Source of the DNA: Streptomyces phaeofaciens
Lineage (GTDB): Bacteria > Actinomycetota > Actinomycetes > Streptomycetales > Streptomycetaceae
Direction of reading: 5' to 3'
DNA length: 64,000 bases
NCBI RefSeq assembly: GCF_014648915.1
Contig: NZ_BMSA01000020.1
Span: 58,850-122,849 of the forward strand
The position numbers and the translations under genes were made by a program. The notes under the pieces were generated by a model that saw only the letters and a list, made by a program, of their open reading frames with translations, did not search any database and was not told the origin of the DNA. Position 1 is the first letter of the stretch. The number at the start of each line of letters is the position of its first letter. Shown here in pieces: positions 50,826-58,453 of this stretch.

Positions 50826-53162
50826 TCACCGGGCCCTGCTCCGTAGGGTCGTGAGCAGGTACGCGCAGAACAGCACGATGAGCCACAACGCCAGTGCCCA
50901 GCCCACGGGTTGACCGACCAGACGCAGCGCGGCGGACACGTAGCGCTCACCGCCGAAGGGCCACTGCACCAGGAGCACCTCGCGCAAACGCAGCGAGAAG
51001 CCCGTCGCGGTCCGCACGGATGCGCTCCCCACGGCCTCTTGTGCGAGGGGTGTGACGGCGACCGGTACGGCGAGCACCGCCGCGAGTCCGGCCGTGGTGG
51101 ATCGGAAGACACCCGCGGCCAGGACACCGGCCCAGGCGCAGCCGACCACGAGACCGAGCCAACTCGCGCTCAACGGAAGCCACTCCGCCGGAACTTTCAC
51201 GAACTCCCGACCGTAGAGGAGATAGAGCACTTCGGCGTTGCAGCCCACCGTGAGGAAGGCCAGCATCAGCGCGGTGAACGCGGCGACGAGAAGCTTCGCG
51301 GTGAGCATGCCCAGCCTCCGGGGCACGGTGCCGCGGTCCGCGGCCAGGGCGGGGTGGCGGAACTCGTCCCCGAAGGCGAGCGCGCCGAGCAGCCCCGCTC
51401 CGAGCGCCGCCGGTGGCAGCGGCAGCTCCACGGGCCACGCGGACAGCAGCCGCGCCTGCGGGGTGTGGCCGAGACGGGCGAGGAACACCGCGGTGAGGGC
51501 GGAGACGATCAGCACGGCGGCGCCGGTCAGGAAGCCGGTGCTGATGCCGGCGGCACGGCGGAGTTCGTAGCGCAGGGGGCGAAGCGGGCTGGGGGCGGAG
51601 CGGACGGAGATGGGGGGTGGCAGGGCGGACGGGTCGTCGCAGGGTCGGAAGGCGGGGACACGGTGCGACTGACGCTGTGACTGCTCGGGCGGAGCGGTGT
51701 CGACCGGGGGTGCGGGTGGGGTCGGGCTGCCGGTCGGGCCGTCGGCCTCGGGATCGGCGGCGGGATCGACGCAGGGATCAGCGCTGAAGTCGGCGTCGGG
51801 ATCGGCGCCGGTGGGGTCATCAGTCGTTTCGGGCTCTTCGAGTTCTTCGAGTTCTTCGAGTCCTTCGAGTCCTTCGAGTCCTTCGAGTTCGTCAGGTGAC
51901 TGACGGTCGTCCGCGGCAGCGGCAGGTGCGGCGATCGGTGCATCGAGAAGCTCGGGATCGGTGAGGGCGATGTCCGGGGTGCTGCTGGTGTCAGCAGTCG
52001 TCGACGCGGCACCGGGCGGGCGCTCGGCTTCGGTGGACGGCGTGCCGTCGGTGGGGGCGGACTCGCCGGGCTCGGGCGGCGCGATGAGACGTCCGGGCTC
52101 TTCGCCGGGCAAGGCCGGGGCGACCGCGACAGAAGCTTCGTCGCCTCCGCGCTCCAGCCGATCGTCGTCGGCGCCCTCCGGACATTCGAGGCCCGACGCA
52201 GAAGCCTCGGCCTGGCACCCCGGGTCCCGCCCCCCGGCCGAGAGGCCGGGCCCGCCCTCCTCCCTCCCCTCGACGGCCGCGCCACTCGCCCCCATGTCAC
52301 CGGTCTCATCGGCGAGTTGGTGGATGAGGATGCCGTGGCGGAACGCCGTCTCTCCCACGTGCGCGCACGTACTGCCGTACACCGAAAGCCGGTTGCCGTC
52401 CTCATGGACGACCTCGACGGAGCAGCGCGCGGTCCGGGCCTCCTTGGCGAGCAGGGCGGCCAAGCGGGCGGCGTGCGGGCTGCGGACGGCCACGCGGGGG
52501 CGCAGCCGGGTGCGGGCGAAGTCGGCGGCCTCCTGGTCGGCGACGAGCCTGCCCCCCTCCAGGGTGACGACCCGATCGGCTGTGCGGGCGGCCTCCTTGG
52601 GATCGGCCGTGGTCGTCAGGACCGCGCCTCCCTGGTCCGCGTGGGCGCGCAGCGTGCTGTGCAGCCAACGGATTTCGCGTGCCGACAGGCCTGTCGCCGG
52701 AGCGTCCAGCACCAGGGTGTGCGGGTCCGCGAGAAGGGCACAGGCGAGACCCAGCCGCCGGTCCATGCCGCGAGAGAGTGTGCCGAGGCGCTCGTCGCGC
52801 AGGCTGACCAGACCGACGACCTCAAGGACTTCGTCCGCCCGCCGGACCGGAACGCCCGTGGCCGCGCACAGCATGCGCAGATGACCGCGGACGGTGCGGG
52901 ACGGATGCCCCGGTACGTCGCCCAGGAGGACGCCGACCTCACGGGAGGGGTGCGCGATGCGATGCAGAGGGCGACCTCTGAAGTAGGTGAGACCACGCCC
53001 CTGTTGGAGTTCGAGCATGAGTCTCAGCACCGTGGTTTTGCCCGCGCCCGGAGCTCCGAGCAGCACGGTGACGCGGCCCGCGCGCGCCTCGAAGGAGACG
53101 TCGTCGATGGCGGGCGGAAGCGCCTTGCGGGGATTGCTGGTCAGTCCGAAGGCCTGGATCAC
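50826..53162 (-). CDS. ABC transporter: ATPase and membrane domain fused, with repetitive linker
   Basis: 778 aa from the GTG at 53162 (a TTG at 53171 is less likely). The ATPase domain (about 1-225) has Walker A GAPGAGKT and LSRGMDRRLG as signature; Walker B reads LVLDAP, so the catalytic Glu is replaced by Ala. Residues about 290-500 are an acidic, low-complexity linker with nine-base-encoded repeats (LEGLEGLEGLEELEELEEPE). The C-terminal third has six membrane helices of the ABC-2 type (from about residue 540). Exporter-like half fusion; substrate unknown. ATP use may depend on another subunit, or on a different catalytic base. Two palindromes lie just upstream of the start. Confidence 0.88.
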   Translation of the reverse strand: MIQAFGLTSNPRKALPPAIDDVSFEARAGRVTVLLGAPGAGKTTVLRLMLELQQGRGLTYFRGRPLHRIAHPSREVGVLLGDVPGHPSRTVRGHLRMLCAATGVPVRRADEVLEVVGLVSLRDERLGTLSRGMDRRLGLACALLADPHTLVLDAPATGLSAREIRWLHSTLRAHADQGGAVLTTTADPKEAARTADRVVTLEGGRLVADQEAADFARTRLRPRVAVRSPHAARLAALLAKEARTARCSVEVVHEDGNRLSVYGSTCAHVGETAFRHGILIHQLADETGDMGASGAAVEGREEGGPGLSAGGRDPGCQAEASASGLECPEGADDDRLERGGDEASVAVAPALPGEEPGRLIAPPEPGESAPTDGTPSTEAERPPGAASTTADTSSTPDIALTDPELLDAPIAAPAAAADDRQSPDELEGLEGLEGLEELEELEEPETTDDPTGADPDADFSADPCVDPAADPEADGPTGSPTPPAPPVDTAPPEQSQRQSHRVPAFRPCDDPSALPPPISVRSAPSPLRPLRYELRRAAGISTGFLTGAAVLIVSALTAVFLARLGHTPQARLLSAWPVELPLPPAALGAGLLGALAFGDEFRHPALAADRGTVPRRLGMLTAKLLVAAFTALMLAFLTVGCNAEVLYLLYGREFVKVPAEWLPLSASWLGLVVGCAWAGVLAAGVFRSTTAGLAAVLAVPVAVTPLAQEAVGSASVRTATGFSLRLREVLLVQWPFGGERYVSAALRLVGQPVGWALALWLIVLFCAYLLTTLRSRAR
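51836..51890 (-). repeat. nine-bp repeats within the ABC fusion linker
   Basis: Six or more tandem copies of TTCGAGTTC/TTCGAGTCC (plus strand), coding for the LEG/LEE repeats of the linker. Prone to slippage in frame. Confidence 0.85.
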
Positions 53163-53172
53163 CTGTAGCAAG

Positions 53173-53184
53173 ATAGCGCGCTAT
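53173..53184. promoter_or_regulatory. perfect palindrome ATAGCGCGCTAT upstream of the ABC fusion gene
   Basis: 12 bp perfect dyad located 10 bp before the GTG start; a second dyad CCGGT-TTT-ACCGG follows at 53187-53199. Candidate operators. Confidence 0.45.
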
Positions 53185-53267
53185 GTCCGGTTTTACCGGT
53201 CACCGCACGGCTGGCGACACAGGCGTGATCAACACGTCCTTCCACAGGCGGCTTCGACGGCTCCCCG

Positions 53268-54026
53268 TCACACCTCGGGCCGCAGCATCGGGGGGTTGAG
53301 CAAGGTCGCGCCCCCGGCGCGGAAGAGCTGGGCGGGGCGGCCGCCCTGACGTGTGGTGGTGCCGCCGGTCGGAACCAGGAAGCCCGGCGTTCCCGTCACC
53401 TTGCGGTGGAAGTTGCGCGGGTCGAGCGCCACGCCCCACACCGCTTCGTAGACGCGTCGCAGCTCGCCGACCGTGAACTCGGTGGGGCAGAACGCGGTGG
53501 CCAGCGACGAGTACTCGATCTTGGAGCGGGCTCGCTCCACACCGTCCGCGAGGATCTGCGCATGGTCGAAGGCCAGGGGGGTGACGGGTTCGCCGTCACG
53601 GCCGTATCCACCCTGCTGGAGCAGTTCCTCCACCGGCGCCCAGCGCGCGTTGCTGGCGTCGCCGCCGGCCCGTGGAGCGGGGAGGTCCGGGGCGAGCGCG
53701 AGGTGGGCGACGCTGACGACGCGCATCCGGGGATCGCGCTTGGGGTCGCCGTACGTGGCGAGCTGTTCCAGGTGGGCGCCGTAGTCCTGGGCCGGGGCGG
53801 AGGGCTCGTGGGCGCGCAGTCCGGTCTCCTCGGCCAGTTCGCGCGCCGCGGCCTGGGAGAGGTCCTCGTCGGCCCGTACGAAGCCTCCGGGCAGCGCCCA
53901 CCGTCCCTGGAACGGCGACTCGCCCCTGCGCACCGCCAGCGCGCACAGGGCATGGCGGCGCACGGTCAGCACGACCAGGTCCACGGTGACGGCGAAGGGC
54001 GGAAAGGCTGACGGGTCGTAGGGCAT
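53268..54026 (-). CDS. Nudix-domain transcriptional regulator (NrtR-like)
   Basis: 252 aa, ATG at 54026. The N-terminal Nudix domain has a recognizable box GGFVRADEDLSQAAARELAEETG (GX5EX7REUXEEXGU, with D for the first E), which may allow ADP-ribose binding more than hydrolysis. The C-terminal part (about 160-252) is a winged helix as in NrtR (EYSSLATAFCPTEFTVGELRRVYEAVWG and NFHRKV). NrtR proteins repress NAD-biosynthesis genes and respond to ADP-ribose. The short palindrome at 54040-54054, right upstream of its start, may be an autoregulatory operator. Not operonic. Confidence 0.88.
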   Translation of the reverse strand: MPYDPSAFPPFAVTVDLVVLTVRRHALCALAVRRGESPFQGRWALPGGFVRADEDLSQAAARELAEETGLRAHEPSAPAQDYGAHLEQLATYGDPKRDPRMRVVSVAHLALAPDLPAPRAGGDASNARWAPVEELLQQGGYGRDGEPVTPLAFDHAQILADGVERARSKIEYSSLATAFCPTEFTVGELRRVYEAVWGVALDPRNFHRKVTGTPGFLVPTGGTTTRQGGRPAQLFRAGGATLLNPPMLRPEV

Positions 54027-54039
54027 GCGGCGATCATAG

Positions 54040-54054
54040 TCGTCTTCCTGACGA
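54040..54054. promoter_or_regulatory. palindrome TCGTC-TTCCT-GACGA upstream of the Nudix regulator
   Basis: 5-bp arms, 5-bp spacer, centred 21 bp upstream of the start. Candidate autoregulatory operator. Confidence 0.4.
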
Positions 54055-54156
54055 TAAACACTCCCTCCGTCGGACCCTTCGCCGGCTGATCCACTCCGGT
54101 TCGGCGGGGCTGCGACCGTTCTGTCCGGCTCCCCTCGAAAGCGGCGTCCTACGAGG

Positions 54157-56265
54157 TCACGCTCCCAATTGCAGTCCGTCGACCGCCTCCTCGACCATGG
54201 CGAGCCCGAGTCGGCTGACCCGTACCGAGAAGGGAGCGCCCGCGATGCGCAGGCCGGTCAGGACGATCTCACCCAGGGGTGCGCTGTGGAGCGGGCGCAG
54301 GGTGACCGTGCCGGCCGGGGCGTCGGGCCGGATGCCGGCCGGCGTGGTCAGCAGCAGCACCCCGGCGGCCGCGGCGGTGGCGGCGGGCCGACAGGCCGCC
54401 GGGTGGGGCAGGGGGGCGCTGCCCTCGGTGCGCTGCTGTCCCGCGTACATCTCCGGGAGGCGGTGGTCGAAGGCCTCGGCCGCCGCCAGCACGCCACGCA
54501 GCAGCGCACCGGCCTCCTTCTCGTAGCCGGCGGCCGCCATACCTGCCACGGCGATCGCCGTCTCGTGCACCCGTACGGTGCCGCTGCGATGGCCGAAGGG
54601 GTTGTGGCCGGCTTCCTTCGCTCCCAGTCCCCGCAGGCCCCAGCCCGAGTCCATGACGGGGCTGCCGAGCAGCCGGGCGAGCTGTTCGGTGCGCACCTTG
54701 TCGAGCAGTCCGGGGGCCAGTTCGCCACCGCCGAGCAGGCCGGTGTCGAGCAGGTGGGCCATGGTGGCGCAGAGGTGGGGCACCAGCCGCCCGTCCGGGG
54801 TCCGTGCGGCCACGGGCCGGCCGCCGCCCGGGTCGTCGATCCAGAAGTCCTGCCGGAACCGGGCCCGCAGAGCCAGCGCCCACTCCCGCAGCCCGCCGCC
54901 GCCGGGTCTGCCGTAGGCATCGAGGAGATCGGCGCCGAGCAGGGCCGCACGGTGGGCGTGGGCCTGTGTCTCGCAGCGGAGCGGTCCGCCCGGCTGGGGA
55001 TCGCGCAGATAGGGGCTGTCGCCGACTGCGGCCAGCAGCCATGTCAGGCAGCGCTCGGCCACCGGCAGCAGTTCCTCCGTCTCCTGCTCGGGCAGGCCCC
55101 ATCGGCGGGCCTCGGCGAGCAGCACCGGGAAGAGCAGGGTGGCCTCCGTGCCGGTGCAGCTCGGCGGCAGGTGCGCGCCCGCGTCCCGGCGTGGGCCGGG
55201 GATCATGCCGGAGCGCGGTCCCTGGCCCGTGACCTGGGTGCGGGCGAGGACGCGCAGCGTTCCCGCGGCGAGCCGGGTGCCGAGGGGCAGCGTCATCCGG
55301 GACGCGGCGAGCGCCTCGGCGGGGGCCAGGCCGCAGCGCCAGGGAGCCCCGGCCGCCAGGTGTGTGTCCGTCGGGTGGGCGGGGTCGCGCACCAGCAGGG
55401 CCTGGAGGTCCTCGACGCTCGTGGCCAGGAGTGGGCCGACGCGCGGATCGTCGCCCGTGGCCTGTGCGGGAGCAAGGGGGCTCGTGGCTGCGCGGCCCAC
55501 GGCCCGGGCCGGGCCCGCGCCCTCCAGGCGGGCCTTCAGTTCCACGGAGACGCTGCCACCGGGAGGCAGTTCGAATTCCCAGCGGAGCAGTCCCGCGGAG
55601 GCGAGCGCGTCGGCAGGTGGCGGAGTGGCGGTGACGCACGAGGTTCCGGTGGCGCCCGTCCAGCGCAGGCCGGAGTCGTGGACGCTGGCGGGCAGTTCGG
55701 GGCCGACGGTGCCCGACGCGATCGCCCCGAGATCGGCGAGGTCCGTGCCGAGAGCCACCTCGACCGGGAGCCGCAGGGGCCGGGTGGCGGCGCTCTGCAA
55801 GGTGATCCGCTCCGTGCCGTCCGCGGAGCGGGTCCGCTCGACGACGACATCCGGGTCCGGGCCGCCGTGCGGGGTGACGCGCAGCGTACCGGTGAAGCGG
55901 GCCCGGTCGGCCGAGGTCATCCGGGCCTGGACCACCAGCGGTTCCCGTCCGGCCACCCGCACCTGGCAGCGCGACAGGACGCGTCGGCCCGCGCGATAGA
56001 TCCCTTCCAGTCCGCGTCCGGTCAACTGACCCTGCTCCGTGGAGATGGCGAGGCCCGGCAGGGCGACACAGATCATGGCCGTGTGGGCGGGTGGCAGACC
56101 GGCGGAGCGCTGCGGCACCGCGGGCGCCACCGGTGGGGCGGCTCCTCTCGGCGAAGGGGACGGGCGCCGCGGCGGGCCGAGGGGTGGCACCGGCATGCCG
56201 GGGCTGGAGCGTTCGTCGGCGGCGGAGCGTTCGTCGGCGATGGAGGGCGGAGTCGGCTGATGCAT
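54157..56265 (-). CDS. glycogen-debranching-like protein (amylo-alpha-1,6-glucosidase family)
   Basis: 702 aa from the ATG at 56265; a longer upstream frame lacks conservation. A disordered Pro-rich N-terminus (about 1-70) precedes the N-terminal glycogen-debranching domain (LAISTEQGQLTGRGLEGIYRAGRRVLSRCQVRVAGRE is the family pattern). The alpha/alpha-barrel domain (from about 330) has SRMTLPLGTRLAAGTLRVLARTQ and SPVMDSGWGLRGLGAKEAGHNPFGHRSGTVRVHETAIA. Expected to cleave alpha-1,6 branches, or to act on related oligosaccharides. No signal peptide. Isolated between the Nudix regulator and the DUF4192 gene. Confidence 0.83.
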   Translation of the reverse strand: MHQPTPPSIADERSAADERSSPGMPVPPLGPPRRPSPSPRGAAPPVAPAVPQRSAGLPPAHTAMICVALPGLAISTEQGQLTGRGLEGIYRAGRRVLSRCQVRVAGREPLVVQARMTSADRARFTGTLRVTPHGGPDPDVVVERTRSADGTERITLQSAATRPLRLPVEVALGTDLADLGAIASGTVGPELPASVHDSGLRWTGATGTSCVTATPPPADALASAGLLRWEFELPPGGSVSVELKARLEGAGPARAVGRAATSPLAPAQATGDDPRVGPLLATSVEDLQALLVRDPAHPTDTHLAAGAPWRCGLAPAEALAASRMTLPLGTRLAAGTLRVLARTQVTGQGPRSGMIPGPRRDAGAHLPPSCTGTEATLLFPVLLAEARRWGLPEQETEELLPVAERCLTWLLAAVGDSPYLRDPQPGGPLRCETQAHAHRAALLGADLLDAYGRPGGGGLREWALALRARFRQDFWIDDPGGGRPVAARTPDGRLVPHLCATMAHLLDTGLLGGGELAPGLLDKVRTEQLARLLGSPVMDSGWGLRGLGAKEAGHNPFGHRSGTVRVHETAIAVAGMAAAGYEKEAGALLRGVLAAAEAFDHRLPEMYAGQQRTEGSAPLPHPAACRPAATAAAAGVLLLTTPAGIRPDAPAGTVTLRPLHSAPLGEIVLTGLRIAGAPFSVRVSRLGLAMVEEAVDGLQLGA

Positions 56266-56451
56266 GTGACGTCTTCGGCTCTCTGTGCGCCTCGGGCAGG
56301 GTCGTCGCCGGACGGGGGACCCGGCCGACAGGTGCGCTGTGGCGGCACGTCCCGCGCAGGTGTACCGCCACTCAGGTGAACGGGCGGGGCTCCCCCAGGT
56401 CACGCCCCTGATCGAGGCGCCCCACCGAATGGCGGCGCCACGAGTGGGCGC

Positions 56452-58323
56452 TCACCCCTCGTCCTGGCCGCCGTCGCCGTCGGACCGCACCCCCTCGCGG
56501 TGGCCGCCCCGGCGGTGCACGGAGGGCTTCGCCTCTGTGCGCGGGCGCGAACGACCCCGGCTCGGTGTGCCGGGACGCGTGGTGCCGGTCGTCGGCGTGT
56601 GCGGTTCCGGCCGGAGCACGCGCGCTGCCGCCGCGCCCGGCTCCCGATCCCGGCCTTCCACACCCGCCGGGCGTGGCAGACCGCTGGTGGCACGGGCCGG
56701 CCCCGGACGTCGACGCCGTCGGCCGGCCGGCGCCGGCGCCGGCGTCGGCGTCGACGAGGGCAGGGGCCCGGGCATCGGCACCTGTTCCTCCGGGACGTCG
56801 GCCCCTTCGCAGGGCTCGTCGGCACTGGTGTCCCCGTCCGGTGCGCCGCCACCGGTCGCCTCACCGCTCTTGCCGGAGTCCGCCCCGCGTCCTGTCCGCT
56901 CGGAGCGCAGGCAGCGTCGTACCGACTCCGGGTCCAGGCCCTCGTTGCAGGCCTGGTGGAGGAGGCGGGCGAAGAGATACCCGGGGTCCGCGCCCAAAGC
57001 CATGGCCAGCGCCTCCCTGGCCTCCAATTCGTCGCCGCTGGACCAGGCGACCCAGCCGGCGAGGGTGAGCGGGGCGGCCGCGTGTTCGCCGTACGGCCCG
57101 ACACAGCGGCGTGCCAAGGCTCGCCAGAGGCGCAGGGCGAGAGGGGCCTCGTCGCCCTCCATCCACTCGGCGGCGCGGTCGCGCGTCACGCGGTCCTGAA
57201 GGCCCAGGATCAGCGTCGCGGCTTCGTCGGCCCCGAGCAGTTCATCGTCCCGGCCGTCCGAAAGGAGTGCGCCGGACACGACGGGCGCCTTTGCGAAGCG
57301 CCGCATGAGGCGGGCGGCCAGTTCGAGGGTCTCGTCGGCCACCGCCGCGCGACGCACGTCGTCGAGGATCCTGGGAATCAGCGCCATGCCCGCGGCGTCC
57401 AGTGCGACTTCCTGCGCCAGTGCCTCGCCGGTCTCCAGGGGCTGCAAACGGGCCCGCAACTCGCGCAGGGTGCCCCGGACCTGGATGCCGGCGTAGGTGG
57501 CCGCCGCGGCCAGCACGGAGGTGCCGGGCAGCCCCATGGCCACGCCCTCGGCCGGGCAACAGCCCTTCTTGGCACAGCAGTACGACCAGAAGCGGCCGTC
57601 GGAGATGCACAGCGCCTCGATCACGGGGACGTCGAGGTTCCCGCAGGCGACGCGCAGCAGCCGGGCCAGTGGCTCCAGCCGCTGCATGACCTGACGTCCC
57701 GTCTCGGCGTTCGCCGGCTCCTGGCAGACGTAGGCGACCATCTGTGCGGCGCGGTTGCCTCGTCGTTCGCTGCCCTTCACCAGGCCCTCCGCGAGTTGCT
57801 GGGCGACGTCGGCCCAGTCGTCGGGGTTCGCGGGGATCCCGAGCCTGGCCCGCCCGCCGAACCGGCCCCGTCCGCCCCGGTCGTCCAGGGCGACCAGGAC
57901 GATGCTGTCCTCCGGCCGGTACCCGAGCAGGTAGGGCAGCGCGTCGGCCAGCTCGGCAGGGGTGCGCAGGGTGACCTGGTGGACGGCGGGGCCGCCGTCG
58001 TAGGGGGTGTTCGCGTCGTACAGGGTGCGGCTCATGTAGGCCATGGGTTCGTCGCCCGTGGGCGGATCACCGTAGGCGGGCTCGCCACCTTGCGACCCAT
58101 GGCCTTCTCGACCGCCGTGTCCCTCGTGGCCGTATCCCTCGCGGCCGTGTCCATGACCGCCCTGTCCGTGGCTGCTGCCGTGTCCGCGACTGCCATGTCC
58201 ACCATCGGCGGATCCACCATTACCGGATCCCCCGTTGCCGGATCCAACACTGCCGTCCTGCCCGTCCCGCCCGGTGATGTCGCCGTTTTCGGAGGGTCCA
58301 GTCGTTTCGCTGTGATTCGTCAT
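56452..58323 (-). CDS. DUF4192 protein with Gly/His-rich N-terminus
   Basis: 623 aa. Residues 20-85 are almost only Gly, His, Ser, Arg (GHGSRGHGSSHGQGGHGHG). The DUF4192 domain spans about 110-440 (VTLRTPAELADALPYLLGYRPEDSIVLVALDDRG) with a cysteine cluster YCCAKKGCCPAEG near residue 255. The C-terminal 170 residues are basic, Pro-rich and disordered. DUF4192 is actinobacterial, function unknown, often near recQ or sigma factor genes in Streptomyces. The His-rich tail could bind metal. Divergent from recQ across 130 bp. Confidence 0.9.
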   Translation of the reverse strand: MTNHSETTGPSENGDITGRDGQDGSVGSGNGGSGNGGSADGGHGSRGHGSSHGQGGHGHGREGYGHEGHGGREGHGSQGGEPAYGDPPTGDEPMAYMSRTLYDANTPYDGGPAVHQVTLRTPAELADALPYLLGYRPEDSIVLVALDDRGGRGRFGGRARLGIPANPDDWADVAQQLAEGLVKGSERRGNRAAQMVAYVCQEPANAETGRQVMQRLEPLARLLRVACGNLDVPVIEALCISDGRFWSYCCAKKGCCPAEGVAMGLPGTSVLAAAATYAGIQVRGTLRELRARLQPLETGEALAQEVALDAAGMALIPRILDDVRRAAVADETLELAARLMRRFAKAPVVSGALLSDGRDDELLGADEAATLILGLQDRVTRDRAAEWMEGDEAPLALRLWRALARRCVGPYGEHAAAPLTLAGWVAWSSGDELEAREALAMALGADPGYLFARLLHQACNEGLDPESVRRCLRSERTGRGADSGKSGEATGGGAPDGDTSADEPCEGADVPEEQVPMPGPLPSSTPTPAPAPAGRRRRRPGPARATSGLPRPAGVEGRDREPGAAAARVLRPEPHTPTTGTTRPGTPSRGRSRPRTEAKPSVHRRGGHREGVRSDGDGGQDEG

Positions 58324-58453
58324 GCGCTGACGATCTCGCGGATCGCGAGCTTCCGCTCAGGCCTGTGGATAACTCTGATCAGGGCCACGCCAAACGGACG
58401 GAACGGGCACCGGCCGCGACCGGATTGTCAGTGCCGTCCTGTTGTATGGAGCC

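Noticed and set aside
54169..56379. Plus-strand open frame opposite the debranching-like gene
   Set aside because: Gly/Arg-rich antisense translation; the minus-strand protein shows family segments.
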